From an uncultured bacterium (lineage in GTDB: Bacteria; Verrucomicrobiota; Kiritimatiellia; CAIKKV01), in contig CALHRZ010000005.1 in the NCBI GenBank assembly GCA_938038445.1, positions 17,792-81,791 of the forward strand: a stretch of DNA of 64,000 nucleotides. Direction: 5' to 3'. The translations under genes and the position numbers were made by a program. Shown piece by piece: positions 26,717-34,810 of this stretch (positions are counted from its first letter, which is position 1; each line of letters begins with the position of its first letter). Below the pieces are notes generated by a model. That model had not been told where the DNA came from. It made no database searches and saw nothing but the letters and a program-made list of their open reading frames with translations.

Positions 26717-28203
26717 CGCTCCTTTCCCTGTTCCACGCCCGCAAGAGACTCCAGCCGACGATCCAGCGAATCCCGCAGAGCCCGATCAGCCGCGTCCCCC
26801 GGCTGGACTCGACGGGGCGTGATCAAAAAAACCAGCTCGCTCTTGCGATCGCGATAATTCTTCGACTTGAACAATTCGCCCAGAACCGGAATGTCCCCCA
26901 GGGCGGGAACCTTGGAAAGGTCGTCGGACTCTCCGTGCCCCAAAAGCGCGCCAAGCGTTAGCGTTTCCCCTTGCTTCACGTTGATGGTAGTCTGGACGTA
27001 GCGCTTGAGAAGCGAGGGATAGAGATGTACCGTCGGCCCGAGGGAACTGAATTCCATCCGGACGGCTGTTTCGATGTTGCCTTCCCGATCCGTCCGCGGT
27101 TCGATTTCCAGACCGACCCCATATTCAACCTCCTTGATGGCCACTTCGCTTCCCCCGTTCGGCGCCTGCGCGACAATATGGAACGAACCGCCGGCAAAAA
27201 ACTTTCCATATTCACCGTCTTCGCACACCAGGTTCTGGGTGTAAAGCACACGGGCATTCCCCTTCTGCACATGGGGAAGAAGGAATTGGAAGAGCTTGGC
27301 CGTATTGAGCGAGACGGCGGCAGTAGAGCTCTTTCGGGCAGCCGTCCAAGAACCCTGCACCCCGATCGTCTGAACCCCACCCCATTCAATGCCCAACTCC
27401 CGAAGTGCTTCCGCAGAGACTTCCAAAATACGGCATTCTATGAGGAGCAGAGGTTTTTCAAGGACCACGTCTCGCATCGCTTGGGGGCCGTTCCACGACC
27501 GAACACGCAGAAAACTCTGGACGCGGGGATAGACGGCGCGCGCCAATGCCTCCAGATAGGCTTTCTCCGACTCGTGAAAGACAAACCCCTGCAAGAACAG
27601 TTCGCGTCCCGCCAGCCCTATCTCGATGTTGCCGTTTCCCAAAGCGCGGCGGACTTCCTGAAGCAACTGTTCTCGAAACGCCGGAGCCAATTCGGTCAAG
27701 TCCAGCACCGAATCCCCGAAAGCGTTGAGCGCCTGCCCCACTCGTTCCAAAGCATGCCGGCTTTCAATCCGCCCCACGATCATTGCCTTTTCCCGCCCCT
27801 CCATCCCCGTGACCGTCAGACCCGGCAGTGGCTGTCCTTTTTCATCGGTCAGCAGGGCGCGTACCGCGGCGTCGAGCGGGGCAGTGGCGATTCCTTTGAC
27901 GACAAACAGTTCAAGCCGATCGCGCTCTACCCCCGCCTCGTCAAACACAAACAAAGTCGTCCTCCCTTCCTGAAGGGGAGTCATCACGAGTTGTTCGCCC
28001 TCGATTTCAACACCCACGATCCGATCTCCGCCGGCTGTCAGTTCGGCCCGAGCGATCGAATAATCCAGTTGTTGGATCTCAGGGCGTCCGCTTCGCAGAT
28101 CCATCGCAATCCGCTGCACACCGGCATGCAGTGATCCGGCGAGAGTGGCAAGCAGGAGGAATCGAACCGACCGCGCTTGAGAGACGATGAAACAGTTCAT
28201 CAT
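26713..28203 (-). CDS. cpaC: Flp pilus outer-membrane secretin CpaC/RcpA
   Basis: The 496-residue product is a Tad-type secretin. A signal peptide (VRFLLLATLAGSLHAGVQ) is followed by the pilus-formation N-terminal domain (IVGVEIEGEQLVMTPLQEGRTTLFVF, region near 60-85). BON-like and N-domain repeats occupy the middle. The C-terminal secretin core has VVLEKPLLLIECRILEVS, VEYGVGLEIEPR, INVKQGETLTLGALL and the near-terminal KVPALGDIPVLGELFKS with SELVFLITPRRV. These are the classical secretin signatures. It would form the outer-membrane pore for the pilus. It ends overlapping cpaF and starts 16 bp after cpaB. Confidence 0.93.
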   Translation of the reverse strand: MMNCFIVSQARSVRFLLLATLAGSLHAGVQRIAMDLRSGRPEIQQLDYSIARAELTAGGDRIVGVEIEGEQLVMTPLQEGRTTLFVFDEAGVERDRLELFVVKGIATAPLDAAVRALLTDEKGQPLPGLTVTGMEGREKAMIVGRIESRHALERVGQALNAFGDSVLDLTELAPAFREQLLQEVRRALGNGNIEIGLAGRELFLQGFVFHESEKAYLEALARAVYPRVQSFLRVRSWNGPQAMRDVVLEKPLLLIECRILEVSAEALRELGIEWGGVQTIGVQGSWTAARKSSTAAVSLNTAKLFQFLLPHVQKGNARVLYTQNLVCEDGEYGKFFAGGSFHIVAQAPNGGSEVAIKEVEYGVGLEIEPRTDREGNIETAVRMEFSSLGPTVHLYPSLLKRYVQTTINVKQGETLTLGALLGHGESDDLSKVPALGDIPVLGELFKSKNYRDRKSELVFLITPRRVQPGDAADRALRDSLDRRLESLAGVEQGKER

Positions 28204-28219
28204 GGGAGGCTCCAGAAGG

Positions 28220-29059
28220 TTAGAATGAGGCCATCTCGGCGAGATTCATTGAATTGCCGGCCCGGATTTTCACGGGAACACGGGCGCCAAAGACTTCGTC
28301 CCCTTTGAGGGAGGGCAGACGGTCCGCTGGAGGAACGAGCGAGAGAACCCGATCGTTGGCCATATGGCGCAAAATGCACCGCAGATGGGCCATCTGGGAG
28401 GCGAGGGTCAGCCGCCAAGCATCGGAGGCGCTGACGTCCACTGTCACCAGCACCTGCCGCGATGGCGCCGAAGAACGGATCCCATCCACCCCACCCTCCA
28501 GCGTGCCAGAAATTCCCTCTGACAGGCGCTGATCCACCGCAAGAACCCGTACCGCCTGGGCAAGTATGACGGCATGGCTCCGGGTGGTTTCCGCCGAGCT
28601 GGAGGCCGACTCAAACACGCCAAGAATATCCACGCGATCCCGAGGCTGGAGAAGACCGGCAAGTGCCGACTCTATATCCAGTTTCAGGGTGATCGCCCGA
28701 CGGTCGGCGTCCATCCCGACCCGCAATGAAAGCCGGCCGGACCCTTCTCGGGCCAGTTTGGTCCGCTGAATCTGTTCGCCCTTGTACATCGGCACGGCGG
28801 TCACCTGCCCCACCCCGTTCCAGTCCTCGTTCGTGATGACGCCGGGCTGGAGAAAAACCGCGGGAACCTGGGTCAGCCGCAAGTCCTTGGCATCCAATTC
28901 ATGGCCGGCGAGCACATCACGCGTCACGGTCCACACAGGCGTTCCTCGCCCATATTGTTCGGTCAATTCCCTGGTCACTCGGCCCACATGCATCCGGTAG
29001 AGAAGCCAGCCGGCAAGCGCCAGCGCAGCGGAGATCCAGAGGGGAGTCTGTCGGGTCAT
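28220..29059 (-). CDS. cpaB: Flp pilus assembly protein CpaB/RcpC
   Basis: This 279-residue protein matches CpaB/RcpC. An N-terminal membrane helix (PLWISAALALAGWLLYRM) is followed by an SAF domain recognisable by TRDVLAGHELDAKDLRLTQVP and AVPMYKGEQIQRTKL, typical of CpaB. The RcpC-like C-terminal domain includes AITLKLDIESALAGLLQPRDRVDILGVF (region near 120-150). CpaB is periplasmic and is thought to link secretin assembly to peptidoglycan binding and pilin modification. It sits between the pseudopilin genes and the secretin gene, in the order commonly found in Tad loci. Confidence 0.9.
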   Translation of the reverse strand: MTRQTPLWISAALALAGWLLYRMHVGRVTRELTEQYGRGTPVWTVTRDVLAGHELDAKDLRLTQVPAVFLQPGVITNEDWNGVGQVTAVPMYKGEQIQRTKLAREGSGRLSLRVGMDADRRAITLKLDIESALAGLLQPRDRVDILGVFESASSSAETTRSHAVILAQAVRVLAVDQRLSEGISGTLEGGVDGIRSSAPSRQVLVTVDVSASDAWRLTLASQMAHLRCILRHMANDRVLSLVPPADRLPSLKGDEVFGARVPVKIRAGNSMNLAEMASF

Positions 29060-29077
29060 GGAATCACTCCTTGTCGT

Positions 29078-29407
29078 TCAGTCGAACCAATCGCCAAAGC
29101 CGGTTCCCGTGGCGATGACGTAGCGTCGTTTAAAAATATGGTGCCGAAAGGAAGGAAATCGGGAATAAAAGGGCGCGTCGCCTTCGGCGGTCACCAGGCG
29201 ACGATTCGATTCCCGCATTTCGGCCGACGCTCTCGCAATACACTTCGCCTGAAGCGAAAATTGGAGCGCCCGGGCCGTGTGGTCGAACCGAGCCAATTCG
29301 GCAAGCACCATCAGCAATGGAAGGCCGATCACGCCGAAGAGCGCCACCATCTCGACCGTCACCCATCCCCTCTTGTTCTTCCATTTCAAAACATGCTGTT
29401 TCACCAC
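29078..29407 (-). CDS. tadE: TadE-like minor pseudopilin
   Basis: The protein is short (109 residues) and begins with a charged leader, then the class III-like cleavage site KNKRG-WVTVEM: Gly14 precedes the mature chain and Glu19 is at +5, followed by a hydrophobic helix (VALFGVIGLPLLMVLAELA). This is the TadE pattern. The remainder is soluble and has no Cys pair. It overlaps the end of the tadG-like gene by 7 bp and lies 18 bp before cpaB. A second TadE-like gene occurs at 30233-30682. Either could be the true TadE; both probably are minor pilins processed by the same peptidase. Confidence 0.75.
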   Translation of the reverse strand: MVKQHVLKWKNKRGWVTVEMVALFGVIGLPLLMVLAELARFDHTARALQFSLQAKCIARASAEMRESNRRLVTAEGDAPFYSRFPSFRHHIFKRRYVIATGTGFGDWFD

Positions 29408-30246
29408 TCATACCCCCAAGCATCAGGAAGCGCAGGCCGTGGATTCATGTCGCCCGTCCGCACAAGCTTGACCACGTACAGCGGTTTCCCTTTTCCGTTG
29501 TCCCAAAGAGCGCCGCCGTGAGGCATGGCCGTCGCATAGGTTCGCAGCCGGGAAACGGACCGACGGCCCCACATGTTCCAAGAAAAGGCCCACGTATGCC
29601 GCGGCTGCAAAATTCCGTTGGTAAAGAAGATCAGGGAAGCGGGATTTTTCTTCATCGTCACCCGGACGGAAACCGCAGGGCCGGGATCGGGAAGAATCAA
29701 AGGACCCACAGGCGTCTCTACCACGTAAAGAAATGGGAATCGGGAAGCCATCCCCACCCGATCGCCCAGCGAACCCAAGGTGGAACTTTCCGCCGGCGAA
29801 TGCACCGTGAGTTGAGCCCGGGGTTCATTCTGACGGGTTACAGCGAACGCCGTTTCAACCGATCGAAGAGCGGCGTCCCTTCCCACCCATTTCTGGAGAT
29901 AGATCATCACGCGGTTAATCACTTGAAAACGCCGCTTGGCGAGGTTCGCCGCCTGCAACCCAGCCTCCCGGCTTGGATATATTTTGCTGAGAACGGCGAT
30001 TTGATGCGCCCGCAGGATGCCCACGATCAGGGTGTTGATTCGGGCAATTTCGTTGAGTCCACGCGCCTGTTCGACCGCCCCGGAAAATGCCGCCGCATCC
30101 GCGCAGGTCTGAAGATGGGCATGACGAACAAACAGACCGCTCAGATTCAGGCTAATCCCGATCGACAGGGCGAGCAGTATCATGAGAAACGCAAACAGAG
30201 GAATGATCCGACCGGCCTGGGGCACAGAATGCTTACGGACATTCAT
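29401..30246 (-). CDS. tadG: TadG-like pilus-assembly protein
   Basis: This 281-residue protein fits the TadE/TadG-like group. A basic N-terminus precedes a hydrophobic helix (GRIIPLFAFLMILLALSIGISLNL), and then comes RHAHLQTCADAAAFSGAVEQARGLNEIAR, in which the 'QxxaDAAALAGA' motif is diagnostic of TadG N-termini. It lacks the long von Willebrand A-like domain of full TadG and lacks a +5 Glu, so it is a short TadG relative. The remainder contains an Arg/Trp-rich beta region without recognisable motif. It overlaps the upstream tadE-like gene by 14 bp and the downstream one by 7 bp. Confidence 0.72.
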   Translation of the reverse strand: MNVRKHSVPQAGRIIPLFAFLMILLALSIGISLNLSGLFVRHAHLQTCADAAAFSGAVEQARGLNEIARINTLIVGILRAHQIAVLSKIYPSREAGLQAANLAKRRFQVINRVMIYLQKWVGRDAALRSVETAFAVTRQNEPRAQLTVHSPAESSTLGSLGDRVGMASRFPFLYVVETPVGPLILPDPGPAVSVRVTMKKNPASLIFFTNGILQPRHTWAFSWNMWGRRSVSRLRTYATAMPHGGALWDNGKGKPLYVVKLVRTGDMNPRPALPDAWGYEW

Positions 30247-30682
30247 TGTCGCCTCCTAGAAACGGCCCGTTGCCCGCCGTGATGACGCGAGTGCGCGCCC
30301 CTTCTTTCCATCGGAGAACAAGATGTCCATCGCCCTGCGGAAGCGGGGCCCGAAAACGATCCCTGACGCCGACTCCACAGAACCATGGTTCGCCGCCCGA
30401 AAGATGAACGCTCACCGATGGATCTCCGGGCATTCCGCAGAGCCGGTACGTGCGCCGAACCCAGCCTTCCGCCCCTGAACCTCCGGCCACGACTGCTCGC
30501 CGAGACGCCGTAAAGGCGGCATGAGACTGACACACCGTGCGGTAGTGCAAATGCCCCAACAGAAGGAGCCCGGCGCTCAGCAAAACAAAAAAAGGCAGGA
30601 GAACCGCGAATTCCACCGTGGACATTCCGAAACGATCCCAGCGTGCCGTTTGATTTGGGTTGTATTGTTGGATCGGTGTCAT
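30233..30682 (-). CDS. tadE: TadE-like minor pseudopilin
   Basis: A TadE-type protein of 149 residues. The leader ends in WDRFG, the mature chain begins MSTVEFAVLLPFFVLLSAGLLL with Glu at +5, and the helix is followed by a soluble domain with Cys residues (VCQSH, YRLCGMPGD, WFCGVGV, DNECP) that could form disulfides in the periplasm. The leader motif G-MSTVE closely parallels the Flp pilin (G-LSTVE) and the second TadE-like protein (G-WVTVE), suggesting processing by one peptidase. It lies 50 bp downstream of the flp gene and overlaps the tadG-like gene. Confidence 0.8.
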   Translation of the reverse strand: MTPIQQYNPNQTARWDRFGMSTVEFAVLLPFFVLLSAGLLLLGHLHYRTVCQSHAAFTASRRAVVAGGSGAEGWVRRTYRLCGMPGDPSVSVHLSGGEPWFCGVGVRDRFRAPLPQGDGHLVLRWKEGARTRVITAGNGPFLGGDNECP

Positions 30683-30732
30683 CTCGCGTTCTCCCGCCTT
30701 TCCCCTTTTGTTTGGCGCAGACCTCCTTTCGT

Positions 30733-30972
30733 TTACAGGCCGAGGTTTTCCGCAATCCGGTCGAACGCACGTCCGATCAGATCGTTGAGTTTCGGGTTCA
30801 GAATGGCGGCAGCCCCCACAACCGCACCGACGACCACCACCGTCAGCGCAATGGTTTCCACCGTGCTTAATCCGCGCTTACTGCGGCGCGAACCTCCGCC
30901 ATGCGCCTGCCACCAAGCCCCAAGGCGTTGCCCCACTTCCGCGATTTCCCGAACTGCTGTTTGAACCGTCAT
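30733..30972 (-). CDS. flp: Flp-type major pilin
   Basis: The 79-residue product has a long 34-residue leader ending KRG, followed by LSTVETIALTVVVVGAVVGAAAIL. The cleavage Gly34-Leu35 and Glu39 at +5 fit a type IVb pilin processed by a prepilin peptidase. After the helix, only about 20 residues remain, as in Flp pilins. The usual Flp motif is 'GATAIEYGLIAA', so this version is divergent. ATG 30972 is chosen for AAAGGAGG six bases upstream; the frame is open to 31161 without support. As the first gene of the Tad operon it is expected to be the most highly expressed. A candidate sigma-54 promoter lies 82-98 bp upstream. Confidence 0.82.
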   Translation of the reverse strand: MTVQTAVREIAEVGQRLGAWWQAHGGGSRRSKRGLSTVETIALTVVVVGAVVGAAAILNPKLNDLIGRAFDRIAENLGL

Positions 30973-31054
30973 GATGCCTCCTTTGGAGTTTCGCCGGGCC
31001 TTCCGTTCCGTTCCCCTTGAACGGATATCCAGTGGCACCGGCACCCGGCAGAGA

Positions 31055-31070
31055 TGCACGGGATGTGCCA
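31055..31070 (-). promoter_or_regulatory. candidate sigma-54 (-24/-12) promoter of the Tad operon
   Basis: Read on the minus strand the sequence is TGGCACATCCCGTGCA. The -24 element TGGCAC is perfect, and the GG and GC doublets are spaced by exactly 10 bases. The -12 box is GTGC instead of TTGC. Transcription would start near 31044, about 72 nt before flp. Functional use requires RpoN, which is not in this window. Confidence 0.45.
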
Positions 31071-31133
31071 GGCGCCTGTTTGTCAAAAAAGCCTTGTTTT
31101 TCTCACTTTCCTTGCTTGTGATAGACCAGAAAT

Positions 31134-31160
31134 CGGACATCCCTGTCCGATATCCGGACA
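31134..31160. promoter_or_regulatory. triple CGGACA half-site operator or activator site
   Basis: CGGACA (31134-31139), TGTCCG (31144-31149) and CGGACA (31155-31160) alternate in orientation at one-helical-turn spacing (10-11 bp). They lie 64-90 bp upstream of the candidate sigma-54 element, a typical place for an enhancer-binding activator. The protein that binds is unknown. Confidence 0.45.
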
Positions 31161-31493
31161 CTCGAATCCCTTCCTAACGCCAATCGCCTTGCTGTGGGGT
31201 CGCCAATCACCTGGGGAAACTCTTCGGGTTCGTTGAACCCCCACTGTCGCGGCTTCCTCCCCCATTCCTTCATTCTTTCTCGGCCGAGCTCTTTCGTCGG
31301 GGCCGGAAACTGCGCTCGTTTTCTAATCCGCTGGGACTTGAAGCAACGGCCGCAAACGGGCTGAGCCCCTGATGAGAAAGGTTGAGACAAAAAATGGGTT
31401 TCCCTGGTCCTGTTTTTGCGTTAACTTAATGGTCAGGGAGCAGGAGGCTCGGGAGAGGTCAGGACGATCATCACACGGTTAGAAACCGGTCCT

Positions 31494-32402
31494 ATGCGAA
31501 AGATGAACAGACGACAATTCCTGGAGATCGCGGCGGCAGGTGGGAGCCTTTTACTCCTCCGGCCGTTTCGGAGCACCGCTCGCGCTGTGGCTTCCCTCGA
31601 TCACACCACTTCCGTTTGGGTAGTCCATGGCACCGACATTCCCCGAATGCTGGAGACCGGTATCGAACGCATGGGCGGTTGGTCTTCGTTCTTCACACCA
31701 GGCCAGAAGGTCACCCTCAAGCCCAATATTGCCTGGGCTTCCACTCCAGAACAGGGGGCGAACACGAACCCTACTTTGGTCGGCGCTTGCGTAGCGGCCT
31801 GTCGCGCCGCCGGATGCACGGAACCCATTGTGTGCGAAAATACCTGTTCCCCCAGCGAACAGGCCTTCCGGATGAGCGGCATTGCAGAGGCCGTAAAAAA
31901 AGCAGGCGGCCGGTTGTATGCCCTGAAAGACAAGGACTATCGAACCACGGAACTGCCCAAGGCCAAAATCCTCAAAAAAGCCGATATCGCGGCGGATGTT
32001 CTGGACTGCGCTTGTCTGATCAATATGCCCGTCGCGAAGGTTCATGGAGGAGCCGGCCTCACGATCTCCCTCAAGAACTGGATGGGCGCAGTAAAGGATC
32101 GCGGGGCGTGGCACCGAACCGGACTCCACCAGTGCATCGCCGATTTCAGCACGCGGATCAAACCGTCCCTCATCATCGTAGACGCCACTCGAATTCTGGT
32201 GACGAACGGCCCCCGAGGTCCAGGAAAACTTGAGTATCCGGACCAACTCGTGTTTGGGCGGGATCCCGTCGCCGTCGATGCCTATACAGCAACGCTTTTC
32301 AATAAGGATCCATTCGCGATTCCCTACATCAAGATCGCCCACGAAATGGGTTTGGGCTGTGGGGACCTCTCGAAGGTGAACGTCAAACATCTCCACGTGT
32401 AG
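31494..32402 (+). CDS. TAT-exported DUF362 family protein
   Basis: This 302-residue DUF362 protein begins with a twin-arginine signal (NRRQFLEIAAAGGSLLLL), so it should be exported folded, probably with a cofactor. The DUF362 core is visible as VTLKPNIAWASTPEQGANTNP, the Cys-rich CVAACRAAGCTEPIVCENTC near 98-120, INMPVAKVHGGAGLTISLKNWMGAV (region) and the C-terminal FGRDPVAVDAYTATLF. DUF362 proteins often accompany Fe-S proteins, and their reaction is unknown. Two starts fit, ATG 31494 or 31503; the second places RR closer to the N-terminus. A polyferredoxin-type membrane gene follows 3 bp after the stop, which strongly suggests a joint redox role. Confidence 0.85.
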   Translation: MRKMNRRQFLEIAAAGGSLLLLRPFRSTARAVASLDHTTSVWVVHGTDIPRMLETGIERMGGWSSFFTPGQKVTLKPNIAWASTPEQGANTNPTLVGACVAACRAAGCTEPIVCENTCSPSEQAFRMSGIAEAVKKAGGRLYALKDKDYRTTELPKAKILKKADIAADVLDCACLINMPVAKVHGGAGLTISLKNWMGAVKDRGAWHRTGLHQCIADFSTRIKPSLIIVDATRILVTNGPRGPGKLEYPDQLVFGRDPVAVDAYTATLFNKDPFAIPYIKIAHEMGLGCGDLSKVNVKHLHV

Positions 32403-32405
32403 AGG

Positions 32406-33698
32406 ATGACCGCAAACCTTGAACAGGATGGGGCGAGCGATGCAGGATTCGCCCTTCGCCACGCGTTCCGGCGTCGTTGGATCCGAATCTTGGTGCGAGG
32501 ATCCTCTTTCACGGTTGCCGTGGTGTTGGCTATGCAGATTCTGCCTTGGCGACAGACGGCTGCCCTTCTTCCCCGATTGAGCCCGTTTCTGGCCCTCTGT
32601 TCCGCGATTGCCGCCCGAAGCGCGTCCAGGGCGTTCGTCTTGACGGCCCTCCCCGTTTTTCTGCTCGCGTTAGCGCGAGGTCGCTGGTTTTGCGCGACCC
32701 TTTGCCCCACGTGGGTATTGGCCAACACGGCAAGCCGATTGCGGCCCGGAGCTCGTTCGCGTTTTTCCTCTTGGCCCCGTTTCGGCCAAGTCCTGGCGGT
32801 CATCGGATTGGGAGGAGCGGTTGGCGGTTATCCTCTGTTCCTTTGGCTGGATCCGCTGTCCCTTTTCAACGGTTTTTTCAGCACCCTTCCTCGGCCTGCC
32901 ACGCTGGCCGCCCTTGCACCGGCTTCGGGGTTGATCCTCGTGCTCTTACTCAGCCTCTACCGTCCCCATGTCTGGTGTATGCGGTTGTGTCCGCTTGGCG
33001 CAACCCAGGACTTTCTCGGCCAGATGGGGCGTTGCGTTAAAAACCGAATGTTTCCACGCAGTGCCCGAGACCCGGCAGACCCGCCCCCACCTTGCCCCGC
33101 TCCGGTTGTTGGACGCCGCTTTTTTCTCTTGGCCATCGGCGGCTTCCTGGCGGCTTTTGCGGTTCGCCGATTCCGGTCGGTTTCGCCGTCGCCTTGTATT
33201 CGACCGCCCGGAGCGGTGAACGAAAATCTTTTCGTCGGTCTGTGCACCCGCTGTGGAAATTGTCTGCGTGCCTGCCGCTACAGGATTCTTCATTTTGACT
33301 TTGGTTCCAGCGGCCTGGCCGGCCTTGGTACACCCGCAATTCAAATTACGCCCGGCTATTGCAACGAGTGGTGCAACGACTGCACCCAAGTCTGCCCCGT
33401 CGGTGCGATCCAGCCCCTGACCCTCGAGGCAAAGCGGAATGTGGCCATCGGAACCGCCGTCGTGGAGAAGTCGCGGTGTATCGCCTGGCGCGACGGCCAA
33501 TCCTGCATGGTATGCCAGGAGTTCTGCCCCTACAACGCAATCCGCGCGGTGGAAAGCGGCGGGGCAAATTGCCCGGTTGTCGACGACGAGATGTGCCGCG
33601 GTTGTGGCGCATGCGAAAGCCAATGCCCCGCCTTTCCGGACAAGGCAATCACCGTCCGGGGAATCCAGCAAAGGGCGGCCAAGCCCCTGGCCGTCTAA
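32406..33698 (+). CDS. NapH/MauN-like membrane polyferredoxin
   Basis: The 430-residue product resembles NapH-type quinol-linked ferredoxins. Four or more membrane helices lie in the first 270 residues, including two Cys-containing loops (FCATLCPTWVL and WCMRLCPLGATQDF) that match the NapH 'CxxxCP' sites. A basic segment VGRRFFLLAIGGFLAAF, similar to a TAT-like or internal helix, precedes the soluble part. That part has several 4Fe-4S motifs: CTRCGNCLRACRY, CNEWCNDCTQVCPVGAI, CMVCQEFCPYNAI and CRGCGACESQCPAFPD. It probably moves electrons across the membrane to or from the exported DUF362 protein encoded just upstream. The electron donor or acceptor is unknown. Confidence 0.85.
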   Translation: MTANLEQDGASDAGFALRHAFRRRWIRILVRGSSFTVAVVLAMQILPWRQTAALLPRLSPFLALCSAIAARSASRAFVLTALPVFLLALARGRWFCATLCPTWVLANTASRLRPGARSRFSSWPRFGQVLAVIGLGGAVGGYPLFLWLDPLSLFNGFFSTLPRPATLAALAPASGLILVLLLSLYRPHVWCMRLCPLGATQDFLGQMGRCVKNRMFPRSARDPADPPPPCPAPVVGRRFFLLAIGGFLAAFAVRRFRSVSPSPCIRPPGAVNENLFVGLCTRCGNCLRACRYRILHFDFGSSGLAGLGTPAIQITPGYCNEWCNDCTQVCPVGAIQPLTLEAKRNVAIGTAVVEKSRCIAWRDGQSCMVCQEFCPYNAIRAVESGGANCPVVDDEMCRGCGACESQCPAFPDKAITVRGIQQRAAKPLAV

Positions 33699-33727
33699 CT
33701 CGCGATAAGGAGAACCAAAGGCATCGT

Positions 33728-34810
33728 ATGCCCATGCAACGTTTCACCGTAAGCAGGGACGAAAAATACTACCATGCCTTTCCAGACGTCGCTCTGACAG
33801 CCTCCGAAAGGCTCGTGTGCGTGATTTCCGAATGCCTGCATCACAAGGACCGATCCTACACCCGTCTCGCACTGCGCGATTCCGGGGACGGCGGACAAAC
33901 CTGGAGCGAAAAGCGCTATCTGACTCCTGCCACAAGCGGACTTCCCTACTGGAACTGCCCCCGGATCACACGATTGAGCGACGGACGGCTCGTTGTCGTG
34001 GCCGACTCCATCGGGACAAAAGAGCGTTCAAAAGAATGGGGAAAACTCCGCAACGTTCTGTGGTTCAGCTCCGATGACGGCCGAAGTTGGTCCGAGCCGT
34101 TGGAAACTCCCGCGCAAGGGATTGTTCCGACCCGGTTGCTGGAATGTTTCGACGGGTCCTGGATCCTGTCCTGTCACGTTTGTAATCCCGAAACCGGCTT
34201 TCTGTTTCAAAGAGCATGGATTTCGAAGAATCAAGGACGGGCATGGGAAGGACCGTTTGTTGTCGCACAAAAAACCGGATTGAATCTTTGTGAAGCCTCC
34301 CTTGTCGAAGTCGCCCCCGGCACGTTGGTTGCGCTCCTGAGGGAAAATTCAGGAAAAGGATGGGATGCCTACAAGACAATCTCGCACGACGGGGGGCGAA
34401 CCTGGAGCGAACCGGTTGCTTTCCCCCTTCCTGGGTGCCATCGTCCCGTCGCCGGTTTTCTTCAAGACGACCGAGTTCTGATCACATTTCGCTTCATGCA
34501 GGGCGGAAAAGGGTGGCTTGGAACGTGGACCCAAAACTTCTTTGCGGCTCTCACCGACCGCCCATCCCTTCTTGCGGAACGCCGGGAAGAGGCATGGACG
34601 CGCATCATGCCACTGGACTATGACCGATCTCCTCACAGCGATCTGGGATATTCCGGCTGGGTGCAATTCTCAAATGGCGACCTCTATGTGGTAAGCTATA
34701 TTGTGGATGATTGGCCCCGAGCACAAATCCGCGGATATCGTTTCAATCCGGCCATTTTTGGGCTCCCGGAAGAAAGGCGTGAGGAATCCCATCCAAGGAG
34801 CGATTTATGA
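33728..34810 (+). CDS. sialidase-like six-bladed propeller (BNR/Asp-box) protein
   Basis: The protein (360 residues) contains several Asp-box repeats of the sialidase/neuraminidase fold: SGDGGQTWSEK, SSDDGRSWSEP, SKNQGRAWEGP and SHDGGRTWSEP. The strand FGRL-like RLSDGRLVVVAD is typical. The catalytic Arg triad of true sialidases cannot be assigned by eye, so exo-sialidase activity is only a possibility; many PVC members are uncharacterised. No signal peptide is visible. ATG 33728 follows AAGGAG at about 15 bp; a second ATG two codons later fits as well. The frame is open upstream into the ferredoxin gene but lacks support. Its stop overlaps the next gene by ATGA. Confidence 0.78.
   Translation: MPMQRFTVSRDEKYYHAFPDVALTASERLVCVISECLHHKDRSYTRLALRDSGDGGQTWSEKRYLTPATSGLPYWNCPRITRLSDGRLVVVADSIGTKERSKEWGKLRNVLWFSSDDGRSWSEPLETPAQGIVPTRLLECFDGSWILSCHVCNPETGFLFQRAWISKNQGRAWEGPFVVAQKTGLNLCEASLVEVAPGTLVALLRENSGKGWDAYKTISHDGGRTWSEPVAFPLPGCHRPVAGFLQDDRVLITFRFMQGGKGWLGTWTQNFFAALTDRPSLLAERREEAWTRIMPLDYDRSPHSDLGYSGWVQFSNGDLYVVSYIVDDWPRAQIRGYRFNPAIFGLPEERREESHPRSDL

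Larger units (their letters stand above)
30973..31493. other. divergent control region between flp/tad operon and DUF362 gene
   Basis: This 520-bp gene-free stretch separates the minus-strand Tad operon from the plus-strand DUF362 gene. It contains a candidate sigma-54 element (31055-31070), an A/T-rich segment (31081-31130), a triple half-site operator (31134-31160) and, nearer the DUF362 gene, the short dyad GGGCT-G-AGCCC. No clear sigma-70 promoter for the DUF362 gene was found. A 95-codon minus-strand frame (31103-31390) has no recognisable family and is not called. Confidence 0.5.

Noticed and set aside
26971..28134. 387-codon plus-strand open frame opposite the secretin gene
   Set aside because: The secretin has clear family motifs along its length; this antisense frame has none and no ribosome-binding site.
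31369..31376. CTGATGAG resembling a hammerhead ribozyme core
   Set aside because: The required stem II and the following GAAA with flanking stems could not be drawn from the sequence.
31103..31390. 95-codon minus-strand open frame upstream of flp
   Set aside because: It runs through the operator half-sites and has no family similarity that I recognise; the region is better read as regulatory.
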